DNA of 64,000 nt, taken from Pholis gunnellus (lineage: Eukaryota > Chordata > Actinopteri > Perciformes > Pholidae). The stretch lies in contig OU342819.1 of NCBI GenBank assembly GCA_910591455.2, positions 20,215,762 through 20,279,761 on the forward strand, given 5' to 3'. Below are positions 35,060 to 47,611 of the stretch, piece after piece (the stretch's first letter is position 1; each line of letters begins with the position of its first letter). The notes beneath the pieces were generated by a model, which saw only the letters and a program-made list of their open reading frames with translations, made no database searches and was not told where the DNA came from. The position numbers and the translations under genes were made by a program.

Positions 35060-36990
35060 ACGTTTCGTCAGAAATGTATCAAAGTAGTGTGAGGAAATGT
35101 TGACTTTGTTTATTAAAGAAAGCACTTATAGCACGTGGGTAACAATATGGTATCCTTGGCTGCTGTCTATGTCTGATGGAGCTGAACAGGAGCCCTCGCT
35201 GTTCCCTGTGTACATAATGTAGCAGACACGTAGGTATTACCACAACAAACCAACAACCATCAGGGTAACATTTGAACTTCCTCTTCATGAAAGAATTGCC
35301 CGTTCTCCACTGATTTTATACACAAACATTTATTTTCCACTGTTGCAAAAACACGTAAAGTCTTCCAGAAGACAAAGTTTCTGTTTTCAACATATTTCCC
35401 AGGTTTGCACCACATTGTTATTAGATTCCTACTGAAACACAAATCGTCATTATGTCTCGCTGATCAGAGGCCGCGGTGGCAATCGCACCTGAATATTTGA
35501 CTATAGCTTAAACAACCGACATGCATAAATGAACACCGCTCTGTTTTTTGTCACATGGATTTATTAGTTCTCATTTTGGGCCAGAGCTTCCTGCTAATTT
35601 TGGACTTTCACAACGTTGTGACAAACCGATGTAGAAGAGACTTTCAGTTTGACTAACGTTACACGGACAACATCATGACATTAAAACCCCCCCATGGTAT
35701 GAGCTTCAAACCTTCATCACTCCAGTCTCAGCATAATACATCTCTCAGCCCACTTCAAAGAGCTCCGCTCCGCGGTGTTTGCACAAGACTTAGAAGAGGA
35801 GAGCAAAAATCAATAAGCGGCAAGGTTATTTGTACCTGGTGAGGACGGAGGCCCGTGTGCACTGTCAAGACGGCCAGATCGACTCCACGAGAAAGTAAAG
35901 GCAAAGAACACACATCATTAATTCATGGACACGGAGTCCTACTGTAAAAGCTGCAAGGTATCATTATCAGGATGTGTGATCGAAGTAACAGCTTCCGCTG
36001 AAGGACTGCAGAAGAAAACCTGCTGCACCCGTCTACCCACGTGTCGCTGTCTATGACCCGGGAAGGTGCATTCAGTAAATATGACAACATGACCGAGGAG
36101 AGGAAGTTTGGGAGGGTATATTTAAACACTGCTGAAATGAGCCGAACTCCAGGAGCATAACAAAGATACATCGAGAGATATAAAAAAGAAAAGTGTGTGA
36201 TTTTTGTGTGCGCGTGCTTTGCCTCTAAGCCCGTTATCATCGCAAAGTCCTGCATTATTTACGAGCCTGTCAAAGGACACGGGGAGTATAAGACGACACA
36301 GAAAAACAGCTCGGGGTACTTCAATGCATTTGCAGAGTTAATCTGAGGCTGAGGACACGCCGCTCGATGCTGACCGAGACTGGCAACGGCAGCTCAGATG
36401 ATTGGACTGATATCGAGAAGGATAGGCGGCCCTATATACGGGCTGACACATGGCCCCGGCGCAGGTTTGGTAATATAGTGGAGGCCCCGCTGAGCCGAGT
36501 GAAGAATCAATTTCTCCGGGCGGTAATTGAATGGAGATAGCAGCAGCATTACAAGCAGATGTGATAATCTTCTTAACAGAGGCTACGACGCCCTGTTTTT
36601 ATTACTGTCACTATTAGAAATAATATCAGCAGTTCTGATGTGCAGTGCGCCACCGTTGTTGTATTCGTATGTGGCTGCTCTCTGGAGGCCTTCACACTGA
36701 TGCATGTGTAGATCCTGGAGGGACTGATGCTTCGGTTCCTTCCTGGTGAGAACATGGTCATTAAAGCTCAACATGGCACCAACAAAATAACACCTAAACA
36801 TGTGTTTGCTTCCTGGAGACGTTCAGCGGTTCCTGCAACATTTATCCAGCTAACGCGTTCTCACCAAATACTGAAGGTTTGGTCAGTGGCACGAAGCTTC
36901 CAACTAGGATCCTCTACGTAACCCTTCTAGCATCACTGTAGGACGTGTCAGGGACGGGGTGTCACTTTCCACTCGGTAGATGCAAAGTGT
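35060..36990. other. Non-coding stretch
   Basis: No supported exon or repeat. The 36340-36570 part is repeat-free and GC-richer with GGTAATTGAATGG and CCCTATATA motifs. It could be conserved non-coding sequence. Confidence 0.4.
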
Positions 36991-36997
36991 GTTTTTA

Positions 36998-37150
36998 AAA
37001 TAGAGTTCCGTCTCCACAGGAAGTTAGATTTAGGCAACAAAACCACTTGGGTTCGGGTTCGGGACACAGCAATGTTGACGTGACAAAATACCTTTGGACA
37101 GGAAGTGAACAGCTGTCTCTGGACAAAAGTCCTGCGTTTGTTCGACCCGT
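36998..37150 (+). repeat. Dispersed repeat family 1, partial copy
   Basis: Contains TTTAGGCAACAAAACCACTT near 37030 and AAAAGTCCTGCGTTTGTTCG near 37125. Both blocks and their order match the copies at 38.5 kb and 58.2 kb. Confidence 0.55.
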
Positions 37151-37300
37151 TCGCCTGCTGTGTGGACTATAACGCACATTATACTTCATCAGTTCAACAA
37201 TCATTCAGATCAATTCCCTTAAAGGAAAATAAAATATGACATACTCTACCGTTCAAAAGTTTGGGGTCACTTAGAAATGTCCTTATTTCTCAAAGAAAAG

Positions 37301-37328
37301 CACTGTTTCTTCAAATGAAGAAACAGTG
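37301..37328. repeat. Perfect palindrome inside the Tc1 copy
   Basis: CACTGTTTCTTCA and TGAAGAAACAGTG flank a two-base AA centre. It is not a known part of the Tc1 terminal repeat. Confidence 0.85.
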
Positions 37329-37451
37329 TACACTCTATACATTGTTAATGTGGTTAATGACTATTCTAGGTGGAAACGTCTGGTTTTTAATGAAATATCT
37401 ACATAGGAGTATCTGGAGCGTCACATTAGTGGGTTGGATTCTACTCTCAAC

Positions 37452-37583
37452 ATGGCCAGAAAAAGAGAACTTTCATGTGAAACTCGCCGTCTAGTCTTGT
37501 TCTTAGACATGAAGGTTATTCCATGCGAGAAACTGAAAATTGACACGACATTGTCTGGGGGACCCCAAACTTTTGAACGGTAG
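37452..37583 (+). pseudogene. Tc1 transposase N-terminal remnant
   Basis: The frame starts Met-Ala-Arg-Lys-Arg-Glu-Leu-Ser and keeps about the first 20 codons of the DNA-binding (paired-like) region of a fish Tc1 transposase. A small indel follows, leaving a Pro-Cys-Glu-Lys-Leu-Lys remnant of the next segment in a shifted frame. The frame then runs through the deletion junction into the 3' terminal repeat and stops at TAG 37581-37583. The catalytic DDE domain is missing. Confidence 0.85.
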
Positions 37584-38459
37584 TGTACATATATACAAAC
37601 AATATACAACAATTAACCTCATAATTTACCCATTTCCTTTTGTTTATCCATCGTATTAACAGGCTACTTTAGTTTACTTTATGAACTTATAAATACTTTG
37701 AAACGTATGTCAAGTGTAGCAGAGGAGCAACATCACATTCATACTGACTACATTCAACCCATACGTGTTCCTATCTGTTCATTGATTAGGTTATTAGTGT
37801 AGGGTTAATATCATGTTATTGTTATTGTTGAGGTATATTTTAGACGTCAGTCAAAACCTATTTGATCTCAGTTTTATAGATTTTTTCATCTGTTTTGGAA
37901 ATTGTTTGCACTTCAATGAGGTTTATAACATTTTAAAAGATATTCATTTTTCTTCCAGCAAAACGACTAAAATAAATAACATTGAGTTCCTCACCAGAGG
38001 AGAGCACAGAACACGTGTTGATTGGATTTGACTCCCCGCTCTGCCTCCTATCCTGGCAGGTTGACAGGTCACCAAACTGTGTCCGGCACACCAGAGATTG
38101 AATGTGACTTTTGTTTACTGGCGCAGCTTTGCCTGAAATCAGCCCGTGTGAACCTAAACCAACCAAACAATGAAATAAAAGCAAAGTCACCTTCCCTCAC
38201 GCTGCTGGAGCCGAAGCAAACAGCATGTAGAACTTAAACTAAAACTCATACGAGTGCAGCTGAAACGTAGTTTTCTCAGATCTGCTGGATGTTTAAACAC
38301 AGGTGGTGAAGCACAAGTCAGTTATAATTTGAGAGGAAAACGTCGTTGGCTGTGAAAGTAGCCACTTTCAGTGACAATTTAACATGATATGTGACAATTT
38401 AAACTCTTCACGTATCATTTAACGTCGTTCTCATTCCCAACTCGTCTCTTACAGTTGTA

Positions 38460-38735
38460 AACACGCTGTTAACGTTGTGAATTCAAGCAAAACTACTTGA
38501 TTATGTTCAGGAACGGATTGTGATTTGAGTTAAAATAAATATGCTTGCTTTGTAAATTAGTTTAGGTTTAAGCTAATTAGTCAACATGACGGTTGATTTT
38601 TGGTTTCACACGTGACACGAACACCGGCTTCCTGTGTGAAAGTCCGGTGTTTGTTTGACCCCCCCCCCCCCTCATCTTCCCTTCTACACAGACTCTCTCT
38701 CTTTAAACTACGTCAACTGACTTCCGGAGCACATG
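38460..38735 (+). repeat. Dispersed repeat family 1, good copy
   Basis: Contains GCAAAACTACTTGATTATG, then ACACGAACACCGGCTTCCTG, GTGAAAGTCCGGTGTTTGTT and CACAGACTCTCTCTCTTTAA, ending near ACTACGTCAACTGACTTCC. The same blocks occur in the same order at 58000-58415. The repeat looks like an abundant percomorph interspersed repeat. Its class is unknown to me and no terminal repeats are visible. Confidence 0.65.
38659..38671. repeat. Poly-C run (13 bases)
   Basis: A C homopolymer grown inside the family 1 repeat, at the position of GACCCCTCC in the other copy. Confidence 0.9.
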
Positions 38736-38739
38736 CTCT

Positions 38740-41700
38740 GAATGTCTATTGCCGTAACACGCAAAATAACGTACGATATCGACTTGCTTTTCATACGCTA
38801 TTTTAGTGAAACCAGTCTGGATTGTCTGACATGGAGAGGCGTTCAGGTGCTGCTTCCAGACAGGAAAGCTGTATATTCAGCAAAGACAACAACACATACA
38901 CAATTAATATGTCAAAAAAGGAGGTGATAGAAAAAAACTACAATTACCGCCTCATGGTTGTATGCCTCTGCGAAGTTGCAGTTTAATTAATTTATGAGTT
39001 ATGGAGAAAAATGTGTTTTTGAGGTCGCAGTAGACCTCGACAACGATCGAATCAGTTCATCTTTGAGTCCGAGGGAACGTTTGTGGAATATCCGAAGATC
39101 ACGATCTGAAATTCACGAGAATGGACCGCGGCTCTGTCAGGCACTGAGGCACCAAACACTCTGAAACCAAAACAGGCAACATGTATCGCTGAACTATAAA
39201 AGGTCTGGACAAGAGCCAAGACTGTCAAGAGCTTTGATATTACCCAGGAGCCACGGCTGGGGGGGGGGGGGGCTGAGCTGTTTTGAAGTCAGCTGCTACT
39301 CTGGATTCGTTGTGGCCTAAACTTTCCCTGCACTCTGTGTCCGTCCATTTTGAATGGACAATAAAAACTGGATGACACACTTTCATTGGGATGTTTTATT
39401 GTTTCCTGCACTGAGCTGATCGGTCTGAAGTGGGCGGAAGAATCGCAGCGACTGGAGCTCCGTACCGCCCTCCGCCCACACCGGCCTCATCTGCATGATA
39501 GATCAAGAGGCGGAGGAGAAATTACAGATATTACAGCATCTGACATGCAAACACACCACTAATCTGTGATATCAGCTCCACTAACAAGGTAATAAGATCA
39601 AAGCTGGTTCTATATTAGAGGAGAGGTTAGCCGGATAATATGTATGTTTACATGCCTGAGTGCAGGATGACTAATGGGAAATATTTCAATGCATTAAAGG
39701 AAAAGAGGACATATAGACTGTATCATACATATTTGGGAAACACTAGAGTGTTAGAACTTGCTCACTTAAAGACGCTGGAAATCAAAGTAGTAGCTGCAGC
39801 AGAGTCACGGACCGCCGATGTTGCACCTTCCGATTGAAGTCCAAACTCCCTGAACCTCAGCAGCAGCAACAACAAGGTGGGTAAACAATCCCAAAACAAT
39901 TATCGAATTGTTATTGGTCTCATTACACTTTGAATAGTGCGGAGTAAGCAACGGGGATACAGAGCGCAAATTGTCTTTTGTTGAATAGCGGCCCAGTCCT
40001 TTTCAATAACACTTGTTTAATTCCCCGGTGTCTCCCCCTGGACAGAAGTTGCTTTCCTGTAATACAAGCATTCATTGATTTGCAGCGCCTCGACATTAAT
40101 TTGGAAACCAAACAGGATCTGGGATGACTTGTGCTTGACGTTTATAAAGAGACAACACGGGTGGGGACTTGTGTGCGAGCCGAGGCAATTAGCAAAATAA
40201 CAAAACAAAGCTTTGGGATTTGAACCCTCCTCTGCACACCACCTGAAAGAAAAATGTGACCAAACAGCAACGGAATTCGGGGGGAACGCCTCCAAAGTTT
40301 CCTGAGCTAGTGTTCAAAGGCTTGCACAGCTTTTAACTTTTCATGTCAGACATTTGGCCGACACGTTGTTCAGAGTGTTTCAGCGGAGGGTTCTCCTCTT
40401 ACATCACCAGCATTACAAGCGTCCAATTGGAAAGACTTTGGAAAGGTCAAAGCCACAGGAACATGACAATATTCCTGCTGCCAAATAATGATCATCTCAG
40501 AGCAGCAATAGTCTAAAAAAAGAAGATCAATGGAGAGGTCTGAGGCAAATTACACCACATAAAGAAGGGACATTACATTTTATTGTGTCCATAAACAAAA
40601 TGCAAACTACGCTTCCTCTTGGCGTGAACAGCACCGTGAAATGAACGTAAGCGCTCAATTCATGCCTGGAAAATTCAGGCAGGAGTACTTTGAAGAGTGG
40701 AAGCTGGTGCACTATCTGTTAAATTGCTTGATTAGTACACAGCATTGGTGAATGTTCCTACACTATTTAAATAGTGGCTCTGCTCTGCTGTCGAAGTACC
40801 AAGAAACTTGGTTTGAAATTGTACTGTATGTTGTTTTTGTGCCTAATTAAAGCAAAACTGTAAGTTACAGCTGCACTCATCAATTGGGTCAAACGTCTGA
40901 ATGCATGATGTGAACGTGTTTGAATGTAGTTCTACATGCAAGATCATTTTCACCGGACACTGAGCTTCACTGAAGAGACAGATATTTCCTTCAGGAGTTG
41001 GTGGAGACCAAACCCGAGCATAAAGCTGGACTGTTGGACTTGCATTGTCTAGATACAGTACATCCCCCCAAATGAACGCTAATGTGGCTCCATTACCTAA
41101 AAGGTTGTCAGTCAATGGTGCAGGGCTTTATCGTATTGTGTCTTTATATATGTTCAGATACTTGCATGTGTCATTATATTATTCATTTTTGACCAAAATC
41201 AAGCTCAAGTTACGAGGTCGTTCAAGTATAGTGTTGCCTTCAGGCGGATACCGTCTCCATTTATTGTCCTATTTATTTTTATATATTACGTGTGAGTGAC
41301 CAACGCTATAGGGCAGCCTTTATGTCCGGGTTTTAACCAAAGAAAGACTGAATCTTGTAACTTAATTGGATCCTCAAACTGTAGGAAAACCCTCGTAGCA
41401 GCTCAATTCAACCCATAAAAACAGCACAAACAGAAATCACTCATGTGAAATAATTTGGCAGAAAACATTGTGTTCATGCAGAACTTGCTTGCATCGCCTT
41501 ATACTTAGAGGAAAAACAACAGTTTATTATAGGGGCCTTTAACTTAAAATGCATGAGTAGCACTCTTCAGTCAGCTGCTGCTGAGCTGACGTACCCTTGA
41601 GCAATGCGGTAAACCCTCAGCCGCTCATGCGGAGCTGCTCTTTGCTCAACGGGAGACGTGAACGAGGACGAGTTGCTGTACAAGAGCTCGTTCGCTCTGC

Positions 41701-42240
41701 AGACGGTGTAACTGTCGTCGAACATATTTCGACTGCTCTGAGAAACGCTGTTGATTAAAACTCTCGTGAATGCTCATTTGTGACAAATGGATCAAACCTG
41801 CATGTATGGCACCTCGGTTATAAGACACACTGCTTCATATGAATCTGAACAGCTTGTCCTTAAGTCGAGCCAACTCACCATTAGCTGAACAATAGCATAG
41901 CGTGACCATTTTAGAACAGAGAATAATACAGAATAATAGCTTTCCTCTCTATTCGTTGAACAGCTGTACATATAAAGAGTGTTTCACCCCAATGCTGCAC
42001 CAGCACATTGAATTAACAGTATAATTAAGCCTAATGTCCCCCTCAAGCAAAAGTAGGTTGAAACTAATGTTTTCATTATGACGAAACATTAAAAGACTTT
42101 TAGCACCGAAACCTGCGCTGGAACCACAACTGGGAGCAAAACAAGGGAAGATGTGGGACAGAAACTGGAGCAGCCCTGCTGCATAAAAATGAGAGCAAAT
42201 GTTTTTTTTCTGCACTAATACAGCTTCATACATCAACGAG
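38740..42240. other. Mostly featureless non-coding stretch
   Basis: No supported gene. Contains a poly-G run (39259-39272) and a 16-bp perfect palindrome CACTATTTAAATAGTG at 40761-40776. Frames are of chance length. Confidence 0.45.
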
Positions 42241-42297
42241 TCTTAAGAAGCCATTTTTTTTTTGTTTCACTCACTTACTTGGAATGTTAAAGCAGAG

Positions 42298-42498
42298 GTC
42301 TGGGAAGGCTGCAAGGACGAGAGCCGAGCAAACGACTCTGTCTCTGGCAATGAAGCAGCGTCGTCTCTTAGCGTGACCTTGTTGCAGCTGGACGCCGCCA
42401 AACTCGGCCGACATTTGAAGCTGACTTGGACGAGTCGCTGCTGTACTCGTCGTCTACCGTCTCGTCTCAGAGAGCAGCAGGAGCATCCTTCCTGGCAG
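42298..42498 (+). CDS. Candidate internal exon
   Basis: A long T/C-rich tract (42253-42280) leads to an AG at 42296-42297, and a donor GGCAG|GTTGTT follows 42498. The 201-nt segment is open in phase 0-0 (67 codons) and GC-rich compared with its flanks. A shorter alternative exon from 42372 is open in another frame with acidic Ser-rich residues. Two competing frames mean the coding call is weak. No family is recognised. Confidence 0.25.
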
Positions 42499-43083
42499 GT
42501 TGTTTACTCTTTTTATTTTGTCATTCATTAAATCTGGAAACAAGGTTTCACACAAGGCCTAAAATACGCTAAAAGTCAAAAAGACATGCCAGATAGCTTG
42601 ACAAAACTCAAGGGGCACTTTCTATTTGGTTTAGCTTTAAATTGTATGAGCAGAGTTTGCTCAATAGTCATTGAGACGAACCTGTTGACAGCTCGAGAGC
42701 AATTCAAGGGCCACTTAGTGTTTAGTTAGTATTTTTCTGAAACTCACAGCTTCTACTGATGGTGAAGAAGGTGCTGTATGGCTGGAAGTTCAGCGCAAAA
42801 TATGAAGTGATCAAAGCACTATTTGCAAGGAAAAGAATGAACTTAATTTGAACCTATATTTAACTATGTGCATGCAGTTTCACATGTGACAACATCATCT
42901 GACATTTATGAGGCTATTCTCGAAATTCAATGGTATTTCTCTTAAAGTTTTATCTGACAGAAATAACTAGTTTGTCCAGAAAGTTCAAAGAACATGAAGA
43001 AAGTGTGTCTCCTAAAGGTCAACACATACAAAAAGATGTGCCCTTTTTGTTAAAAGTCCTGTATTTGAGTCATTTCAAAGTGC

Positions 43084-43148
43084 ACTATAGTAGTAATATT
43101 ATAGTAGTAGTACTATAGTAGTAATACTATAGTAGTAATACTATAGTA
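43084..43148. repeat. 14-bp tandem repeat, 4.6 copies
   Basis: Units read ACTATAGTAGTAAT with three substitutions confined to the second unit. Each unit contains the 8-bp palindrome ACTATAGT. Confidence 0.92.
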
Positions 43149-43159
43149 CCTGGTGCCAG

Positions 43160-46100
43160 GGTCAAACAGTATGTCCGCTAGATGAAAGGGTGTTTCCATT
43201 ATTCAAAAAAGAAAAGAGAAACTGGATTTCTTTGGGGACATGGATGTGTTGCAGTTCTAACAGATCTGGCTCTATGCAGAACGTATCAGGAGCCGTTTTG
43301 ACCTTCAGTGCCCTTGGAAAGTCCTCGTCCCTTTAACACATTGTGTAGGGCGGCTTGGTGTAAAGTTACAGTGAGTCTCAAGACGCCGAAGTTTGAATTG
43401 TTTTTCCATTTGTGTGCAAATTCACGAGATTAGCTTTTGACGTCCGCTGGGAGCCTCCTGCTTTGGTACTTTCCAGGCGTCGTGTGATCAATGGTTTCAT
43501 CACGAAGATGGGTTTCAGGGATGTATTGATTGTCTAAGAAGTAATGTCCGTTTATGCGCAGCTGAAAGGTTTGAGTAAAATCGAGCTTTGAATGCTTGAG
43601 AATGTTGTAAAAATAATCCTGCGTCTCAGAGGGGGGAGGAGGAGGAGATAGGGCGGGAGGGACGGAGGGAAAGATTTGATGATATAAGAAACAGCTGAAA
43701 GAGGAGGACTTCAGGCCGAAGGGGGAAGATGAGGAGACGTTTACTCATTTAGAGGTGGAAGAGCAACAACAGAGAGGTATGGTCATGGACTGCACAGAGT
43801 AGAAATAGTAAAGAAAACAAGAGACTGGAGTTAAATCGATTGTAGAAGGTGAGGGAAACTGAAACGGAGTCGAAATAAGTGGAATGGTGAGATATACAGA
43901 GGTGACATTTTGAGTTATAGCCGGTCCCTTTTCTTCAGCAGACCATTCTGAAGCGTACATCCCATATAGGTTGTTGGCTAAAATGTCAATATTTTAACTT
44001 TGTCAGTTGAAACTAAGAAGCTCAGGTGTTGATGTACTGGGCTCTTGAGAATAACTGTGCGTTCCCACTAACATACTGTTCAATACACCAGAAATATACT
44101 TATTATATCCCAACACCAGGATGTCCGACTGCCTCCGGGCAGACAGCGTGCTTTTCAAACCCACAATCCTCTGAGCAGAGGATGTTTGAGCAAGAGGGTT
44201 AAAGTTCAAAGTGTAATGTTATGAGGAAGTAGTAACGATGCATACTTTGTGCAGGCAGCTGCAGTATGCTCTAAAAATATAAATATAAAGTATGTGATTC
44301 GGATGTGAGCAGGAAACAGGATTTCGTGAGAAAGTTAAAACAAGAGGTCCAAACCTTTTTGTTGAAGTGAGGAGAACCATAAGAATGATCTCTGGGTTAC
44401 ATTAGCATCGTAACGTTTGGTCAAAGCTTTGGCTGAAGTGTAACTCATGAGCAATTACATGTTGTGTTCTTATTGTCGGTGAATTCCATGGAAAGACCAA
44501 AGTGTTAGTATGTCTTCCAATAACATCTGGCTTTGCCACCCTGACTGCAAGCCCATTGGTTCCTACTGAAGATGTAAATATCTAAAAAGAGGTCACAAAT
44601 ATTTATTTTTTTAAAGGATTCAGTCATTTTCTAAAACCGTGTACACTGTAGTTGTTAACATCCTTTACTCAAAAATGGAAGAAATGGTGCATCTGTCGGG
44701 GACTATTTTCAGCAGCGGCTTAATCCACATTAGGTGCTATAGCGAGTGTTTTGGCAGCAGGACGGTGTACGTGGGAGTCTTTATGTTCATGTTAATGAAG
44801 GAACTGTGTGGCTCAGTGATGCGTTTTTGATAGAACAATGGAGCTCTACGGCACAGAGAAAAAAGATAGATCAGGCTCTGATGCACACAGACAATCAATT
44901 CACCTTTTTAGTTTTGCCTTTTCATGAGATTTATTGACAACATGAACAATATAGAATATTAACAACCTTATCCGTCAAGGTTAAATGGATTTACTGTTGT
45001 GAGCGTGACAAGGAAAGGCAGGAAAGAAAAACCGCATCAGGTTCAAGAACAAATGCCCACATGTAGCCTTTACAGTTATTGAATTATTGTTTAGTCTCGT
45101 TTGCTAAACAATCAAATGTTTCCTTGCAGCTAATGGAGCCGGCTTTGGCCCGCGAGGTTTAAAACCAACTACACAGCGATACATGGAAGAAATGAAGAAT
45201 AGTAAGAATAGTTTCCAAAGACGTTCATACTTTGTGAAACACATAGTAGATGATTCATGTGGAAGCTGTTATAAACTACTGCTAAGGGGGAATCAACCCA
45301 AAACTAGATTTGGATGTATTAGTGTCAGAAGTAGCAGTCAAGCTAAACCCAACTGAGGAAATAGACTTAAATCGACCCAGATATAAGCAACGACTTGTTG
45401 CATATGTAGCTCTATAAATCTCCAGGGAATTCAGTCCAGATGAAATCTGAAGAAGATGACATTAAGTAGCTTAATGCAGGGACATCCATAGGAGATCATA
45501 CAAACGTCGTACTTTTACTGCTTTCCTGTACTTCAAATTCAAATTGCATCTCCCTCCCGGTTCCCTCGTGTGATCAGCGAAACCTAAAACTGCCATTCCA
45601 CTTCAAACACTGGAGCCAATTAGCTGCAGCTGTGGCATTTTGCTCCCTGACCACCACTTCCCGCACCACTACATGATGGCAGACGGATTAACACTGATGA
45701 TGCCAGGTGATGTTACCGGCCTTTTATGGGTTCATCTCCTCGACTTTGCATCAACTATGTGTCCACAAACTGATTGAAATTCCATATGTGTGATTCCAGT
45801 ATGCATCCATCCAGCTACGTTGCATTTTCATTAAAAGTTAATACACAATCCAAAATATGAAGAAAAACATGCAGCTTGCTTTAAAAGTATTCATAGTGAA
45901 TAATATCAAACGGTGTTACATTATTTAGGCTGTAAACCCTAGGCTGTGTTTTAATACTGTAGCCAGTCCAGGTGGAGCAGCTGCCTCAGACTGTATTAAA
46001 TGTTTTAGTTACAGCAATGCATCATATTTCACGAGGTTGTGATTTTATTTTTTTAAATCCTGGAACAACTTGAAATTACCTGAAAATGTCAGCTGTAAGA

Positions 46101-46210
46101 AAACTGTAGAGGAATGAGTATAATGTTTCCCTCTAAAGCGCAGTAGAAGGAAAGGAAACACGTTAATACTCAAAGGACAGTAAATGTAGGTTTTGCCGTT
46201 CGTGACAGGA
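43160..46210. other. Mostly featureless non-coding stretch
   Basis: No supported gene. At 45131 a good plus-strand acceptor (TGTTTCCTTGCAG) is followed by a frame open to TGA at 45351, but I see no partner exon. The purine-rich patch at 43630-43760 is short. Confidence 0.4.
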
Positions 46211-46217
46211 AACTTAC

Positions 46218-46439
46218 CTGGTAGCTACGATATTTACCGAGCTTGGTCACTGGTTCCATGGACAGAAGGCCGAGCGGATCTTTCCATTGGCTTTTAGTTT
46301 TTAAGTTATATTCAATTGGATCATCTTCACAAATGAAAAGCCCATTTTTGAAGAGTAAATACAATTGTGAGAGGTAAAAAGCAATCTCTTGATCTGGTGT
46401 TAACCACAGACGCTGTTTCCGGCATTGACTTTGAGGTAA
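46218..46439 (-). CDS. Candidate exon (chain member, most 3')
   Basis: Minus-strand segment ending in an ideal donor ACCAG|GTAAGT (46217) and starting after TATCACTTCCAG. It is 222 nt, phase 0-0, open for 74 codons, and the surrounding frame is open for 108. The residues are varied and protein-like (for example Pro-Asp-Gln-Glu-Ile-Ala-Phe-Tyr-Leu). The candidate exons upstream at 46810-46857 and 47612-47734 end in matching phase. I cannot assign a family. Confidence 0.35.
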
Positions 46440-46809
46440 CTGGAAGTGATAACATATTCGGGTTTTAGGACTCATTCCTGCAGCACTAGTTTGCAAATGC
46501 TACATATAATATAGATCAAAAACATCAAGAATGTGTGGCGGGAAGCAGCACGGATAGTTGAATGTACTGCTCGCCTCTATCTAGTCTGAAAATCAGCTAA
46601 ATGAATAAAACAATGAAAGGAAGCCAACCTGGCAAGGTGGTTAAGAAAACGATATTAACACACAAAAGATGTTTCTGTGATGAAATAATCAGTTTCCAGT
46701 CAAAAATATGAACGTCTGTTCAATTCTGTAGAAACCACCACGCTAGCTGCTTGACATTGTTGCCTCCAGAACCGTAACTTCCGCTGTGGCTGCCACATTC
46801 GTACAACAC

Positions 46810-46857
46810 CTGAAAAGCCTTCATTTCTCCTTCAGGATCACTAAATCCACAGACGAA
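46810..46857 (-). CDS. Candidate small exon (chain member)
   Basis: A 48-nt minus-strand segment between an acceptor ending GCCGTCCAG and a donor TTTCAG|GTGTTG, phase 0-0, 16 codons. The open frame extends on both sides. Its size and phase fit its neighbours, but the sites are only moderate. Confidence 0.22.
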
Positions 46858-47399
46858 CTGGACGGCTAACTACGCTCAAAACCAAAAGACACCCACGAAT
46901 ATGTGCAGCTTTGTGAATGCAAATGAGCACGCAAGCTCAGTGAATCCCTCCCCTGGATCAATAAAAGCTGAAAGACAGACAGAGAAAAAACAACTGTAGT
47001 AGGATGACAGCCTCAGACAAGTACAAAGAGGGACACACAGTTAGAAGACGGGGAGACAGGTAAAGGCAGAATGAGGAGGAGATTTGCCGTGGGTGATTTT
47101 GGGACATGAGATCTCCTTCATGCCGTCTGTTGTTGTCATTCAGTTTATCTCACTGTCAAAAGAAAGAAGGGAATAAGGAGCCGAAGAAGGGAAGCAGTAA
47201 CAGAGGCAGATGTGTAGCTTTGAAAAACAAGTCTCAGAAAAAATAGGATGCCAGCTCAAAACCACATTTGGCAAAAAAACAACATCTGGAACACACAATG
47301 AGAAACGTATGTCATTTTAACAACCGCACAACTGCGTCTAAATGTTTTTGTTCATCTTTATTTAAGCAGCGTTAGATGAACACTAACAATAACTAACTG

Positions 47400-47490
47400 A
47401 CCCATATTAATAAAATATGTCCGGACTAAGTCACATCCGTAGCTTACGTAACATTACAAGCGTGCTGATCTTAACCTAACCGCCAAAGGT
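47400..47490 (+). repeat. Possible fragment of dispersed repeat family 1
   Basis: ATGTCCGGACTAAGTCAC and TAGCTTACGTAACATTAC resemble ATGTCCGGACGTAGCTAAGT and the ACGTA-rich middle of the 58-kb copy. Short and uncertain. Confidence 0.3.
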
Positions 47491-47611
47491 CCGCAATGTC
47501 AACGTTAACAACAATTCCATGTGTCTACATTGTCAACAATGGATGTCGGTATGCAAAGGTTGTGGCGTGTGTTCCATCCCTAAGGGTTTCAAAATTGTGA
47601 GTCAAAACTAC

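Larger units (their letters stand above)
37242..37587 (+). mobile_element. Internally deleted Tc1-type transposon
   Basis: Terminal inverted repeats containing CCGTTCAAAAGTTTGGGGTC lie at both ends, each flanked by a TA that fits Tc1/mariner target-site duplication. Full elements of this fish group are about 1.2-1.6 kb with a transposase of about 340 residues. This copy is 346 bp and keeps the terminal repeats, part of the 5' untranslated region and the start of the transposase gene. It can only have moved, if ever, with enzyme supplied elsewhere. Identification rests on the termini and the transposase start. Confidence 0.93.

Noticed and set aside
40205..40240. B-box-like GGGTTCAAATCCC on the minus strand
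   Set aside because: No A box at the right distance upstream and no pairing T-arm plus acceptor stem.
45131..45351. Plus-strand acceptor TGTTTCCTTGCAG followed by about 70 open codons
   Set aside because: No upstream donor or partner exon could be matched, and the downstream end has only a stop. Left out of the gene list as too weak.
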